64,000 bases of DNA. Source: Aphidius gifuensis. Lineage: Eukaryota > Arthropoda > Insecta > Hymenoptera > Braconidae. Positions 1 through 13,500 of this stretch are shown here, in pieces; the first letter of the stretch is position 1; each line of letters begins with the position of its first letter. The stretch lies in NCBI RefSeq assembly GCF_014905175.1, contig NW_025220587.1, forward strand, positions 27,731 to 91,730, given 5' to 3'. The translations under genes were made by a program, and so were the position numbers. Below the pieces are notes generated by a model that was not told the origin of the DNA, searched no databases, and saw nothing but the letters and a program-made list of their open reading frames with translations.

Positions 1-2
1 TA

Positions 3-1994
3 AATGAATACATTATTAAGGCAGATGATAAGCTCGAGTCAAGATTGGTATTTTTAAGTGATGTTATTTCCGAAACTGTTAAAACATCTTGGAATATTCT
101 TTCCACATATAACACAAACTTACAATCAGCCAACTATTTAATTTTCAAACTAATTTCATGTATTTGTGATATGAAATGTGATCATGTTAAAATACGAACT
201 GCAAAGGTTTTGCTTGATGCTTTGTTGACTGTGTTAAAACCAGAACAATTAGGAACTTCTTACTTGGATCTAGTTTACATTGGTATACTTAATGATGAAT
301 TCACCATCGATCAAATGACAAGTCATCTTGTCCAGCTTATACCATCACTGGTGGAGGTATATTCTAGTGAGTCAATGTCTACAATTCTTCAACACTTTAA
401 AAAGCATTTGCATATGTTTTTAAAAAATAAAGAAAATACTGGTGCAATAGATGTTATTGACAAACTCATTAGAAATAATGACAAAGATGTTAATCATTTT
501 ACAAGTAAATTATTATCCGAATCAATTGATCTCAATAGAAACGATCAATATCCAATTATTATTGATACATTGGACATAAATTCAGAAGAATTACATCAAT
601 TTATTATCAGACTTTATTTTCTTAAATTTTTAGAACCGGATTATTTTTTGCCTAATAGTATTTGGAATTATACTATGAAAATATACATTGCCAAGGCAGG
701 TAATAATCTCGAGTCAAGATTGGTGTTTTTAAGTAATGTTATTTTCGAAATGGTTGAAAAAACCTGGAACGTTCCTTGTATATATAATACAGTCAACTAT
801 TTAATTTTCCAACTGATTGAGTGTATTTGTAATATGAGTTGTGATCATATTAAAATAAGAACTGCTGAAGTTGTGCTTGATGCTTTGTTAAAAGTGTTAA
901 AACCAGAACAATTAGGAACTTCTTACTTGGATTTAGTCTATGCTGGTGTGTTCGACAATGAATACACTATTGATCAAATAACACATAAACTTGTTCAACT
1001 TATTCCATCACTGATTGAAATATATTCTAGTAAGTTAATGTCTACAATTGTTCAACACTTTAAAGAGCCTTTGCATATATTTTTAGAGAATAAAAATCAT
1101 ATTAGTGTGATAGATATTATGGAGAAACTTATTTTAAGTGATGATAAAAATGTTTTACTTTTTACAAGTTTATTATTATCTGAATCAACTGTTCCTAATA
1201 AAAAAGAACATAATCCAATTATTATTAATGAATTAGAAGTAAAGTCAGAAGAATTACATCAATTTATTATCAGACACTATTTTACTAATTTTTTAAGACC
1301 AGAGTATTTTTCGTCTGACAGAATTTGGAATTATATTATCAAGAAATACATTGCCAGAGCAGGTGATAATCTTGAGTCAAGATTAGTATTTATAGCTGAT
1401 CTTTTTTTAGAAGTTTCTAAAACATCTTGGAACGTCCCTTCTGCATATAAGACAGATCTTCTTCCAGCCAACTATGTAATTTACAAAATGATTTCACGTA
1501 TTTGTGATATGGAATGCGATCATGTTAAAATACGAACTGCAAAAGTTTTGCTTGACACTTTGTTGACAATTTTAAAACCAGAACAATTAGGAACTTCTTA
1601 CTTGGATTTGGTTTACATTGGTATTCTTGATAATAAATACACTGTTGATCAAATGACCCATAAGCTTGTTCAGATCATTCCATCAGTGGTTGAAATATAT
1701 TCCAGTGAATCAATGAGTAAAATCGTTCAACGCTTTAAAAAGCCTTTGGACATATTTTTAGACAACAAAGGAAACACTCATGTAATAGATGTTATTGAGA
1801 AACTTGTTTTATGTGATGATAAAAATGTTCTTCTGTTTACAAGAACATTATTACTTCAATCAAATTTGCATAATGAAGAAAAACGATGTTCAATAATTAT
1901 AGATAAATTAAAAATGAGTAAATATCCAGCTATTGTAATTCCTATCATCGATGAATTAAATAATCATTGTAAACCTTTTAATTGCCATGACTAA
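3..1994 (+). CDS. Giant repeat protein, paralogue A (C-terminal part only)
   Basis: The frame is open from the window edge, so only the C-terminal ~660 residues are present and the true start lies upstream. The protein consists of about three copies of a ~205-residue unit. Each unit contains a near-invariant core (KPEQLGTSYLDLVY at about residues 75-88 of the first copy), a DKLESRLVFL-like segment, a CDHVKIRTAKVLLDALL helix and a LIPSLVEIYSSE helix. The leucine-rich amphipathic pattern suggests an all-helical HEAT/ARM-like solenoid, which is inference. There is no signal peptide or membrane segment in the visible part. It ends with a motif (MSKYPAI.IPIID.LN) shared with the end of the next gene, so the two are head-to-tail paralogues. 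I do not recognise the family and assign no function. Confidence 0.8.
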   Translation, partial: NEYIIKADDKLESRLVFLSDVISETVKTSWNILSTYNTNLQSANYLIFKLISCICDMKCDHVKIRTAKVLLDALLTVLKPEQLGTSYLDLVYIGILNDEFTIDQMTSHLVQLIPSLVEVYSSESMSTILQHFKKHLHMFLKNKENTGAIDVIDKLIRNNDKDVNHFTSKLLSESIDLNRNDQYPIIIDTLDINSEELHQFIIRLYFLKFLEPDYFLPNSIWNYTMKIYIAKAGNNLESRLVFLSNVIFEMVEKTWNVPCIYNTVNYLIFQLIECICNMSCDHIKIRTAEVVLDALLKVLKPEQLGTSYLDLVYAGVFDNEYTIDQITHKLVQLIPSLIEIYSSKLMSTIVQHFKEPLHIFLENKNHISVIDIMEKLILSDDKNVLLFTSLLLSESTVPNKKEHNPIIINELEVKSEELHQFIIRHYFTNFLRPEYFSSDRIWNYIIKKYIARAGDNLESRLVFIADLFLEVSKTSWNVPSAYKTDLLPANYVIYKMISRICDMECDHVKIRTAKVLLDTLLTILKPEQLGTSYLDLVYIGILDNKYTVDQMTHKLVQIIPSVVEIYSSESMSKIVQRFKKPLDIFLDNKGNTHVIDVIEKLVLCDDKNVLLFTRTLLLQSNLHNEEKRCSIIIDKLKMSKYPAIVIPIIDELNNHCKPFNCHD

Positions 1995-3063
1995 CTAGAA
2001 AGACAATCTCAGTATTACGAAATGATTGTTACATAATTTTATTTTTTTATGATATATAATATACCAATAAATATATATTAATTTAAATTGGTTTTAAAAA
2101 ACCTCGATTAATATAAAGTAATAAATTGCCCAACAACAAGTTGTAGATCAATTTCATTGTCATGATTAATTCTTCAACATACTCAGATAATATACAAGTC
2201 AAAATTTAAAAATTTCAAAGATACAAAAGGCAAAAATATTTATCTATTTATTTTTTATTTATTTATCATTATTATTATTATTATATTATGACTATTTATT
2301 ACTATTTATTATCATTAAAAATAGAAATGTAGGTACGTCAAATAAAAATATTACAGAAAATTGAATTTAATAATATTAAAACGACAATAAAACAATTTTT
2401 TTTAAATATAAAATATGTTATTTTGTAAAATTCCAAGTAGTTGGATTTTTACAATAATTATTCTTGATATATAACTAGTCAATAAATAAAATGTGAAAAG
2501 TACAAATTGAAATATAAAGTTTATCAATGTTTTCATCAATTTAATATTTTAATGTATTATACTTTATCAATTATTTACTTATATAATTTTTTCCCGTAAT
2601 TTAAAATTGAGAGTATTTTTTCGGATTTTCCCGGGTTTTCCTTGACAATATAATACGGGATGTATAGAAAATCACCAGGGTAAACCGATCGATGATAATT
2701 ATACAATCTATAATACGTGCATGGATTTTTTACAGAGTTTTAAGTCATTATTATTATGATTATTTCTAAGCGAGGCCGTGGTTTTAGATGATTTTAGGTA
2801 GTTTTAGGTGTCAAATATTTTACTATGTAGTGTTTAGACTGGTTTAGACACGTTGTTGTTGTCAGTTAATGTTATTATTTCATCATATTGTGTAACACGA
2901 CACAAACTTGTTGCTTTTTAGTTGGATCCAATTATTATCCAGTATAATCAAGTGTGAATCTGAATTTGTCACTGTGTCAAATAAAAAAAACAGGTAAATA
3001 AAAAATTTAACTTGACAGATTTTTTTATTAAAAAATTAATAAACTAATATTATTTGTCAGGCT
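1995..3063 (+). promoter_or_regulatory. Intergenic region and spliced 5' UTR of paralogue B
   Basis: No coding signal is visible. A more GC-mixed stretch near 2600-2990 is the likely promoter and 5' UTR of the gene starting at 3064. A plausible donor (cag|gtaaat at 2991-2999) and an acceptor (ttgtcag ending at 3060) define a 67-bp 5'-UTR intron (2994-3060) just before the start codon. The rest is AT-rich sequence with ATT/TTA microsatellite-like runs around 2255-2320. Confidence 0.4.
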
Positions 3064-6000
3064 ATGTGTGACCAAGTCGCAACAACAGTAAGCACAGAGT
3101 ACAAAATGGAATCACCATATCTTGAGGCGATCCAAAAAATACCAGGTAAAACACCTGGTGAAAAACATCAAGCACTGAATTGCATTGCCAAGAAGTTCAT
3201 TGATAATGCAATGGAAACTGATGATGATGGTGTGAAAAATGTTGATGTCAAGAGTTCAGCTGAACTTCCAGAGTGTCTTGTGCCAATTGTTCAACTTGAA
3301 GTGGCTAAAATTCTTCATCAACCTGATGGTATTGTGGCTGCACTTAAATCTGATGATGCCTTTATCAATGATCGTGCACTCAAAGTCAAGTGGTTTTTTG
3401 ATGGCAGCAATGAGGACATCACTAACAGCCAATATTTTAATAAACACATTTTTCCACATGTCTCATTGACTGTTCGCATGAGAATTATTAAAAACTTGGC
3501 AAAATATTTGATGTTGTCAAATAAACAAAGTATTGCTGAAAATTTTTACATTGAATTGAAAGAACAATATGGTGAAGAATTAGTGAGACCACTTTGTTTT
3601 GCCTGTGGAGAAGACTTTATTCGTATTACTACCAATAAATGGATAAAACCAATCACTGTTAGTGAGCTTGAAATTATCTATCCACGTTTTCCTAATTTTG
3701 TTTTTTCATTATTAAGAATGTATTCAGTTCTATACAGTAAATTTTTACCCAATTTACTGATACATCATGCTGAAATTTTTGCTGATATTGTCAAAAAATC
3801 CAATTCATGTATCAAATTAAGTCGCAAAAAATGTCAATTATTTTTGAAAAATGCACGCAATGCTTTCTTGGATGATCCAAAATATTTTATGCCTGTATTG
3901 CCTTTGAAATTGATTACAACAATGCTTAATAAGTTGGAATTTCATCAATTTTATAAAAAAATGTTTCCACAAAATCAAAAAGAATTTTGTTTTACAACAC
4001 TTTACGAATACTTGAAATATTATCCAAAAAAAGAAGAAAAAATAAATCTTATTATGTCTACATTTGAGGATGTTTATGGAATAAGTTTGTTGGATTGTGC
4101 TGATTTGATATCATTTCAACTTTTACTAGAAAACCAGCCTGATGTTTTTGTTGATATTGTTAAAGAATTCAATTTAGACATCAAGCCAAGTGACAAAAAA
4201 AGTGCATCATTTTTAAAAAATGTACGGATATATTTGTTGAACGAGCCAGAAATATTTATTCCTTTACTGCCTTTGGCATCAATCACAAAGAAACTGAATA
4301 AATTGGAATTTCATCAATTTTATAAACACCTTTTTCCAGAACATTATAAGGAATTTTGCTTTACAACATATTATCAACTTCTAGAATACTATCCAAAAGA
4401 AGAGAAATTAAATTTTTTGATATCAACTTTCAAAGACCTTTATGGAATGAGTCCGTTGGACTGTGTTGATTTGATATCGTTTTCATTGTTATTAAAAAAC
4501 CATGCTAATGTTTTCGTTGATATTGTCAAAATGTTTAACTTAAACAACAATATAAGTAACAAAAAATTTGAATCATTCTTAAAAAATGTACTGGATCCAT
4601 TTTCAAGACGAAATAAGATCCGTATGCCTTTACAGTCTTTAAAATCAATTACAAGAATGCTTAATAAATTGGAATTTTATCAATTTTATAAACATCTTTT
4701 TCCTCAAAATCATCTTTCCCTTCATTTGGAAACAATTTACGGATATTTAGAGTACTATCCAAAGGAAGAAAAATTCAATCTTTTGATGTCTACATTTGAG
4801 GATGTTTATAAATTAAATTTTTTCGAGTGGATCGGTTCAATGACACTTCAACGCTTACTAGAAATTCATGATATTTTTGTTGATATTGTCAAAGAACTCA
4901 CTTCAAACACCAAGTTGAGTTACGAAAAAAGTAAATCATTTTTCAAACGTGTACGGGATCAATTGTTAAACACTCCAGTGCTTATAATATCTTTATTGCC
5001 ATTGGAATCAATTACAGAGAAACTGAATAAATTGGAATTTCATCAATTTTATAAACAATGTTTTCCACAAAATTATCAAGATTTTTCTTTTACAACATTT
5101 CATAAACTATTGAAATATTATCCTGAAGAAGAAAAAATCAATCTTTTATTATCAACATTCGAGGATGTTTATGGGATAAGTTTGTTGGACTATGATTATT
5201 TGATACCACGTAATATGATAGAACTCTTAAACCTTGAACAGAGAATAAAAATTGCTAAAAAAAAAATGAAAATAAATGATACACCAGTCATGAGATACAT
5301 TCAACACTGGGTATGCTATTTGCCAACAAATGAATCAATTCCATTGATAACAGAAAAAATATCAAAAGAATCAGATATTAGTAATCGCGGTGAATATTTA
5401 AAAGAGCTAATATACACATGCAGAGTCAACAACGATTACGATGCTCTTCTGAATGTGTTGAAATACATATTTACACGACATAAAAATGAGCAATATCCAT
5501 TAATTTCAAATGTTTTAAAGAACCTACGTGCTGATTTTGATGTTAAAAATTTACCAAAAGAACATATAATTATTGTTGATCAATTAGTCATGTTTTTACA
5601 TGTTAAAAATGAGCTTAAATCATGTATACATGTGAGTTCAACTTTAATTTGTGATTTAATTTACTCAAAAATAAAACATAATGAAGAATTTAATAAATAC
5701 ATTGAACTATATATCGAGTTTGATCGTAAAAAGATTTCAAATCATTACGATTGGAATATTCTTCAAGAGTATCCAGATTACGAAAGGAAGTATTTGATTG
5801 ATTTTATAGAATACGTATGTATTCATGAAGAGTTACCATTATTTGTCAATAGTATGTTACGTAGTATGTACAATTTTAATGAAAGGAATGCCCAGACTAA
5901 AGTTCCATTGGAAAAATTAAGTATAAAAAATTATCCATTATTGTTTAAGGCTGTAAAAAGTATTGTAACACGAGATCGTACAAGTGATAGTGACTGGAAC

Positions 6001-9000
6001 AAGAAATCAACTGATACACTTTTAAAAAAAGGAGAAAATGATATTTTTTTAAGCTTTGTTAAAACATCTAATTTACCTAAAGAATCATCATCTGATGAAT
6101 CTGATGAATCATCATCTGAAGAATCTGATAAATCATCATCTAAGTCACTTAAAAAACAACCATCTACGTCACCTGAAAAAATTGAATTTAATAATTCAAA
6201 TGTCATAAGATTATTGCAAAAATCGCCAGAAAAAATTATAAAAAACTGGAATAAATATCTTGAGCTATGTAAAAATAAAATTACAAGACGTAATCTTGCT
6301 CGTAGATTTCTTCGTGATGCTAGATGGCATCAAGATTTACCCATAATGTTTGCAAATCAATGTTTGAAAGAATTAAAAATTAAAGAAACTGATGATAATC
6401 ATAAAAATCTTTGTATTCTTGCAGTTTTGTATGAGGGTGCATCATATGAAAAGCTATTGACACCTTTTATACCAGAATCAAAAACACTCGATTTAACAAC
6501 CAGCATAACAAAAGACGAGTATAAATTAAACTGTTCTATTCTATGGTCATTAAACATTGTCAATCCACCAGTATCATTTTCACCAATCTTTGAATTTTGT
6601 CAAGGTGATTATGTTCACGATGCTGTCAACACGTTGAATAACGTTGGTCGTCGTGTACCTGTGGGAAAAGTTATAGAATTCTCAAAAACTCTTGTCAATC
6701 AAAAAATATCTGTTAAAAAACATGGTATTAGATTATTTTGTCAAGTAGCCAGTCATAATCAAGAAATGATGTCAGATCTCTATGGAAGAAAGAAAAGCAT
6801 CCATCAGCTCGTGAAGTTGTTTATAAATGTATTTTTAAACTATTTATTGATGCACCTTCTTCACAGAGTTGGAGCATCATACAAACTTGCATGGATGGTG
6901 TCAAGACTGAAGATTACTTTTGGGATAAAATTTTCGACGTGTCTGAGGTCCCTGATGATTTTTACGAACGTTATATATTAAAGCTGTTTGAGACAATCAA
7001 GAGAATTGAAGAAATAGACGAAGATTTTGGACGTTCAGACAGTCAAACATGTGTAGCTCGTATTATAAACAAAACTTTCTACAATTCAGGTTTATTATCA
7101 GAACAATTCCATCAGTATATTATCAAAAATTATTTTACTGATTTTTCAAGACCAGAGTATGTTTGGTCTCATAGCATTTGGAATTATATTATGAACGTTT
7201 ACATTTCCGAAGCAGGTGATAAACTTGAATCAAGATTGGTATATTTAACTGATGTTATTATAAAAATTATTAAAACATGGTGGAACATTCCTTCTAAATA
7301 TAATTCAAATGTCCTCACAGTCAACTATTTTATTTACAAAATGATTTCACGTATTTGTGATATAAAATGTGATCATATTAAATTAAGAACTGCAAAGGTT
7401 TTGCTTGATGCTTTGTTGACAGTATTAAAACCAAAACAATTAGGAACTTCATACTTGGATTTAGTTTACATTGGAATTCTTGATAATGAATACACTGTTG
7501 ATCAAATGACACATCAACTTGTACAGCTTATACCATCACTGGTAGAAATATTCTCCACTGAGTTAATGTCTACAATTGTCCAACACTTTAAAAAGCCATT
7601 ACATATGTTTTTAAACAAAAAAGAACATACTAATATTATTGATATTATTGAAAAACTGATTGTAAATGATGATAAAAATGTTCTTCATTTTACGAGAACA
7701 TTATTATGGGAATCAACTACTTCTAATGGAGAAACACAAAATATAATTAATATTGAAATATTTCAATTAAAAATACGTTCAGAAGAATTCCATCAGTATA
7801 TTATTAAAAACGCCTTGAACGATTTTCCAAGACCACAGTATTCGTTGTCTGATAGTTTTCAGAATTATATTATTGAAAATTACATTACCAAATCAGGTGA
7901 TAAACTCGAATCAAGATTACTATTTTTAACTGATGTTCTTTCTGAAACGGTTAAAACATTCTGGAACGTTCCTTCTGCATTTAAGACAAATTTGCTTCCA
8001 GCCAACTATTTAATTTACAAACTAATTGCAAACATTTGTAAGATGAAATGTGATCATGTTAAAATACGAACTGCTCAAGTTGTGCTTGATGCTTTGTTGA
8101 CTGTGTTAAAACCAGAACAATTAGGAACTTCTTACTTGGATTTGGTTTATGTTCGTGTGTTTAATGACGAATTCACTATCGATCAAATGACTCATAAACT
8201 TGTTCAGCTTATTCCATCACTGGTTGAAGTATTCTCCAGTGAGTTAATGCCTACAATTGTTAAACACTTCAAAGAGCCTTTCTACATGTTTTCAAACTAT
8301 CAAGAAAATACTAATGTCATAGATGTTATTGAGAAACTCATTCCAAATGATGATAAAAATGTTAATTTATTTACAAGTACATTATTATTGCAATCAATTG
8401 CATCTCAAGAAGAAAAAAAATATTCAATAAATATTGATAAAATAAAAATAAATTCAGAAGAAATGCATCAGTATATTATCAGCAACTATTTAGCTAGTTT
8501 TTCAAGATCAGATTATTTATTGTCTGATAGTTTTCAGAATTATATTATTAAGAAATACATTGCTGAGGCAGATGATAAGCTTGAGTCAAGATTGGTGTTT
8601 TTAAGCAATGTTATTTTCGAAATGGTTAAAACATCCTGGAACATTCCGTCTAAACATGATACAAAAGTACTCAGAGTCCACTCTTGGATTTATCAACTGA
8701 TTGAATGTATTTGTAATATAAATTGTAATCATATTAAAATTCAAACTGCTCAAGTTGTGCTTGATGCTTTGTTGAAAGTGTTAAAACCAGAACAATTAGG
8801 AACTCATTATTTGGATTTAGTTTATGTTGGTGTGTTTGATAACAAATTCACTATCGATCAAATAACTCATGAGCTTGAACAGCTTATTCCATCACTAGTA
8901 GAAATATATACCAGTGAGTATATGTATACAATTGTTCAACACTTCAAAAAGCCTTTGCATATATTTTTTGAGAAAAAAGAAAATACTGGTATTATAGATA

Positions 9001-9873
9001 TTATTGAGAAACTGATTGTAAGTGATGATAAAAATGTTCTTCTTTTTATAAGTACATTATTGTCTCAATCAAGTGCTTTCAAGAAAGAAAAATATCCAAT
9101 TATTTTTGATAAATCAAAAATAAAGTCAGAACAATTACATCAGTATATTATCAAGAATTATTTCACAAATTTTTCAAGCCCAGAGTATTTTCAATCATAG
9201 CATTAATTATATTATGAAACATTTACATTTCGAAGCAGGCGATAAGCTTGAGTCAAGATTGATATTTTTAACTGATATAATTTCTGAAATGGTTAAAAAA
9301 TCCTTGAACATTGATTTTGTATATCATAAGAACGTACTTACATTCAATAATTTAATCGAGAAACTGATTACATGTATTTGTAAAATGAAATGTGATCATG
9401 TTAAATTAAAAACTGCAAAAATTGTGCTTGATGCTTTGTTGAAAGTGTTAAAACCAGAACACTTGGGAACTTTTTATTTAGATTTGGTTTACATTGGTAT
9501 TTTTGATAATGAATATTCTATCGATCAAATGACACATCATCTTGTACAGCTTATACCATCACTGGTTGAAATATTCTCAATGTCTACAATTGTTCAACAC
9601 TTTGAAAAGCCTTTGCAACCTTTTTTGAATAATAAAAAAAATACTGGTATGATAGATATCATTGAGAAACTCATTTTAAATGATGATAAAAATATTCTTC
9701 TTTTTACAAGTACATTATTATTTGAATCAAATTTGCATACTGAATGTGAACGGTATTCAATAATTATTAATAAATTAACAATGAGTAAATATCCAGCTAT
9801 TGCGATTCCAATCATTGATAAATTAAATTCTCGATCCCCAAATATCAATATCAATGATCTACCAAAACGATAA
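3064..9873 (+). CDS. Giant repeat protein, paralogue B (two frame breaks)
   Basis: Read as one gene it encodes about 2,270 residues. The N-terminal ~240 residues (3064-3780) are unique. Four copies of a ~121-residue unit follow (3778-5220; hallmarks NKLEFHQFYK, YYPKEEK, STFEDVYG and FVDIVK), then a central region with a Ser/Asp/Glu-rich stretch (6070-6170), then about four copies of the ~205-residue unit seen in paralogue A (from ~7100). The frame 3064-6981 hands over to the frame 6891-9200 by a -1 shift near 6776-6782: the sense of the protein continues smoothly (GIRLFCQVASHNQEMMSDL then LWKKEKHPSAREVVYKC). A second break at 9198-9214 falls inside a repeat, where the sister units read through (..SIWNYIM..); the frame 9214-9873 finishes the last unit. 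Either the gene is newly broken or the assembly has indels. No known domain was recognised; a helical solenoid is inferred. Confidence 0.7.
3778..5220 (+). repeat. Four ~121-codon internal repeats (type N)
   Basis: The protein motif F.DIVK recurs at about 3778, 4147, 4510 and 4873, and NKLEFHQFYK recurs once per unit, giving a period of about 365 nt. Copies are clearly diverged at the protein level but colinear, consistent with internal duplication of a helical repeat. Confidence 0.75.
7098..9873 (+). repeat. Four ~205-codon internal repeats (type C)
   Basis: Units begin near 7098 (SEQFHQYIIKNYF), 7773 (SEEFHQYIIKN), 8454 (SEEMHQYIISNYL) and 9124 (SEQLHQYIIKNYF). The core encoding KPEQLGTSYLDLVY is strongly conserved at the nucleotide level, and also with the units in 3-1994, suggesting recent unequal exchange or gene conversion between units and between the two genes. 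Confidence 0.75.
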
Positions 9874-10533
9874 TTGAATACGTACTTTAAATTAATTTTT
9901 TTTTTTGTTATTTAACAAATTTATTAAAATACACTTATGTATAATATTATCAGAGAAATTAAATAAACAAAAAAAGATTCAAAAAAATTTTTAATTATTT
10001 TGTTGTATTTATTTACTACCAATACCAATGTATATGTTGTATTTTAAAATAGATAAAAACAAATAAACATATGAGTGAGTTATATGAAAAACTTGAAATA
10101 AGAAGAGAAATATTTTTGTTTATTTATTCATTTATTTATTCATAAAAAAACATAGCGGGATAATCCTTAATTACAGTTATATAATAATTAATTTCGATTG
10201 TAATAAATTTTACATATTGAAATTTATTATTATTGTCAAACAAATATTTATTCATTTAAATAAAAATTCTACTAAAGCTGGAAAATATATTTTAAAATTT
10301 TTATTTGTTTTTTATTACTTTGGTTAGTTTAAAATATTTTTTTTCACAAAGCATGATTTACAATATTATTAATTTTCAAATATTTAAAGAAAAAAAAAAA
10401 TAATAATTTAATGAAAAATTTAAACATTCAACTTAATCTTAAAATATTTTATTTTTTTAGTAACAATACCATAAATTTTTTTATTTATTTTTATTTTCTT
10501 CATCAGGTTCATCAGCTGTTCCTTTATTGTCAA
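9874..10533. other. AT-rich convergent intergenic region
   Basis: This is the shared 3' flank of the repeat-protein gene (+) and the calpain gene (-). No gene is seen. The segment 10080-10440 is repeated, diverged, at 14430-14820. Confidence 0.5.
10080..10440. repeat. Direct repeat flanking calpain, copy 1
   Basis: Segments such as AAACTTGAAATAAGA, CTGGAAAATAT, TTTATTTGTTTTTTATTACT and CACAAAGCAT occur in the same order here and at 14430-14820. This is the 3' flank of the calpain gene, so a second calpain locus once existed next door. Confidence 0.6.
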
Positions 10534-13500
10534 TTAATTTTTTTTTTCTTGTTTCTTTTTCCAAAATCGAGGAAACATGTCATGATATTCTTTATTCAAA
10601 TTTCTATCTTTTTTATGACTTACTGCAAGTGTATTTTGTATTTTATCTGTCATAAAAAACATTAGTTAAACTAATCAAAAAATTTTATTTTAATTGATTA
10701 TTTCATTTTCGTTTTTTTTTTACCAAATATCAAGGTAACATCAACAACAGCTTGTACAAATTGGTGAAAAAAAATATCAACGTCATTTCCATGTTTCTGA
10801 AATATAGTTGCAATAATATCATATGTTAATTCAAAATCAATGTCATCCAAAAGGTTTCCCAATTTTTCAAACGGAACAGAAAAATACAAAGAAAATGCAT
10901 ATTTGTCAAATTTTTCCTAATAACAATAATAATTATCAGATTATTTAAACCTATTAATAAAGCATCACTATCAATATTTATTTTATTCTTTACTTTTAAT
11001 TCACTGATAAAGTGAATAATTATTTTAAATTGTTGCATATTAATTCTTAATTCATGAATTTCAGGCTCATTAAAATTTTCAAATTTCGTAATACCGTTAT
11101 TGTCGTGTACCATTAATACCATTTCGTGACATAATTTTGCATTAAATTCCTCACAATACGATGCTGTTAAAAGAATGACAATATTGTTTTTCAATTTTTT
11201 TTTTGAATAGAAAAAATAATATACTCTGTAAAATATATTAATAAATTATAAAAGAATTTTTTTACGTTACCAATATTATTTTTGATAGCCAATACAATCA
11301 AGAAAAAGTCATTAAAATGAATTAATCCATCAGCGTTTTTAAAGAGTCTATATATAACATTCACAGTATTTATATTAATAGAATATCCGGTTATTCTTAA
11401 TAAACCTTTTATAGAACCAGGTTTTATATATCCAGGAAAATCTTGTTCTCCATATTTTTCAATTACCTCCTTGAATAAATAAAAAGCACATGCATATCAA
11501 TGATAATATTTCTTTAAAAAATAAAAAAAATTTTTAAATAACAAAAATAATTTATAAATAATACTTGAATAATTAATATTATTTTTGATATTGTTAAATG
11601 AGACAATTTTCTTTGAGGCACTAATGCACTTATTGCTAACAATTCCAGCTCTGAATTAACTGTGTCATCAAGTTCCTGTTTAATATGGCCTGGTGTATTC
11701 AAATATTATAGTAATTAATAAATAAATAATAAAATATAATGAATAAGAAATAAATAAAAATTTTTACATACAATTTCTATTCAATGAAAATTTGTCATCT
11801 TTTAAAATATTATATAAGTCTTTAAAATTGATTGTTAGATCAACGCTCATTTTTTCAAAAAGTTTATGATCAATGTCAGGTAGGTCTATATTTTTTTTTG
11901 ACAAATCTTTTAACTGTAATGAAATAATTATTAAAATAAATGATGATAATATAAATTATACCAATTTACCTTTTCGGTGATGGGGGGCATATAAATGTCT
12001 CGATCATATACTCTGAATTAAATAATAGAAAAAATATGTTGAATTTAATTTATCTGTTGAAGCTAATTTTATTATTATTGTCATTTTAATTTATTAATTA
12101 AGCTTACTCTAAAATATTATCATGTTCAGATAGTATTTGCAGATAAAAAGTTGCTCCCTTGAATGTATCCTTTATATATGGAGTAATGTAGTACGTTCCA
12201 GGTTTCAAATCAAATCGTTTATTTACTTGCCCGTTAGATCCGAATTGACGAAATCTATGATTATGTTTAATAAAACTATTAAACAGTGATTTTGATAATC
12301 TTGTATTATCATTATTAAGCTGAAGGCGTAAATTTTTTATTTCATCATTAAGAATTTACTCTTCAAAGAAATTTATTATTATAAAATTGATAATAATATG
12401 TCAACTTACTGATATCATTTCAAAGTATATTAAACTAGTTGAAATTTTTTCTAAATCATGTCTACGTTTTAATGAGATACCAATAAGAACAGTAGATGTA
12501 TTTTTTCCTTCGTCTGACTTTGTCAATACCATACGATACTGTGGATTAATTTTATAAAAATTATTGGATACTATTTGCTTTGGGGTTACTGCTCCTATAA
12601 ATTTTCCTTCGATTGCTGATAATGCCAATTTTTTTCCAGTATTTGAATAAACATGATTAGTTATTTGATTGGGTGTCAAATTACAAATTTCAACATATGA
12701 AAAATACTTAATGAAATCATCATATAGAATCCAACTTTCTCCATCAATTTCAGTATCTAATTTTGATTCTAAAGTAGCCTGGTTGAAAAAATATTTGATA
12801 TTACCGTGATAGAGATGCTTAGATACTCGACCTTGTGGATTCCGTATACGTATGAGTTTAAATTCACCATCAATTTTATCTATTGTTACTGTTTTTACAG
12901 CTGTTATAGCATAAGAGTGATGAGGCAAAAGACGCAATACAGGCGTTTTAAACTTTTGAAATTCTTCTTGATTGACAGTCGAACAACTTATCATTGTAGA
13001 TCTATCTTTTGCATTTTGAATAATTTTAAATAATTCATTTGATGTAGATTTTATTACGTATGTTTCAGATATACATCCTGATAAATCTGGCATTGATATT
13101 TTAGAAAAACCACCAATGAGATTTTTGTATGATCGATAAAGTAATTTTGCGTAAGCTTTTTCAATTAATGCTGGCTAAAATAAATGATTTGTTATTATAT
13201 TGTTCTTAAAAATTAAAAATTAAAATTTCAACAAACCCAAAACTCGTTGGGATATCCTGATGATGCATAAATTAGTGTTTTTTGTACAGTTGGAAGACGA
13301 TCATCAATGACAACGTCAACCCATGTTCCAGCTTGCCAAAATCTGTTGATAATAATTTTTTTTTTTTTTTTCATAACAAAGCTATTTTAAAATAATTATG
13401 TAGTATATATTTACCTGAAGTGAAATATTCCAGCATAATTTTTAGCATTGAATGTCTGGTCGTGTGGTGAGACAATGAATCGAAATAAATTTGGATAATA

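Noticed and set aside
3239..3469. Short overlapping frames inside the repeat-protein gene
   Set aside because: Other-frame shadows; the long frame shows repeat structure and the shadow does not.
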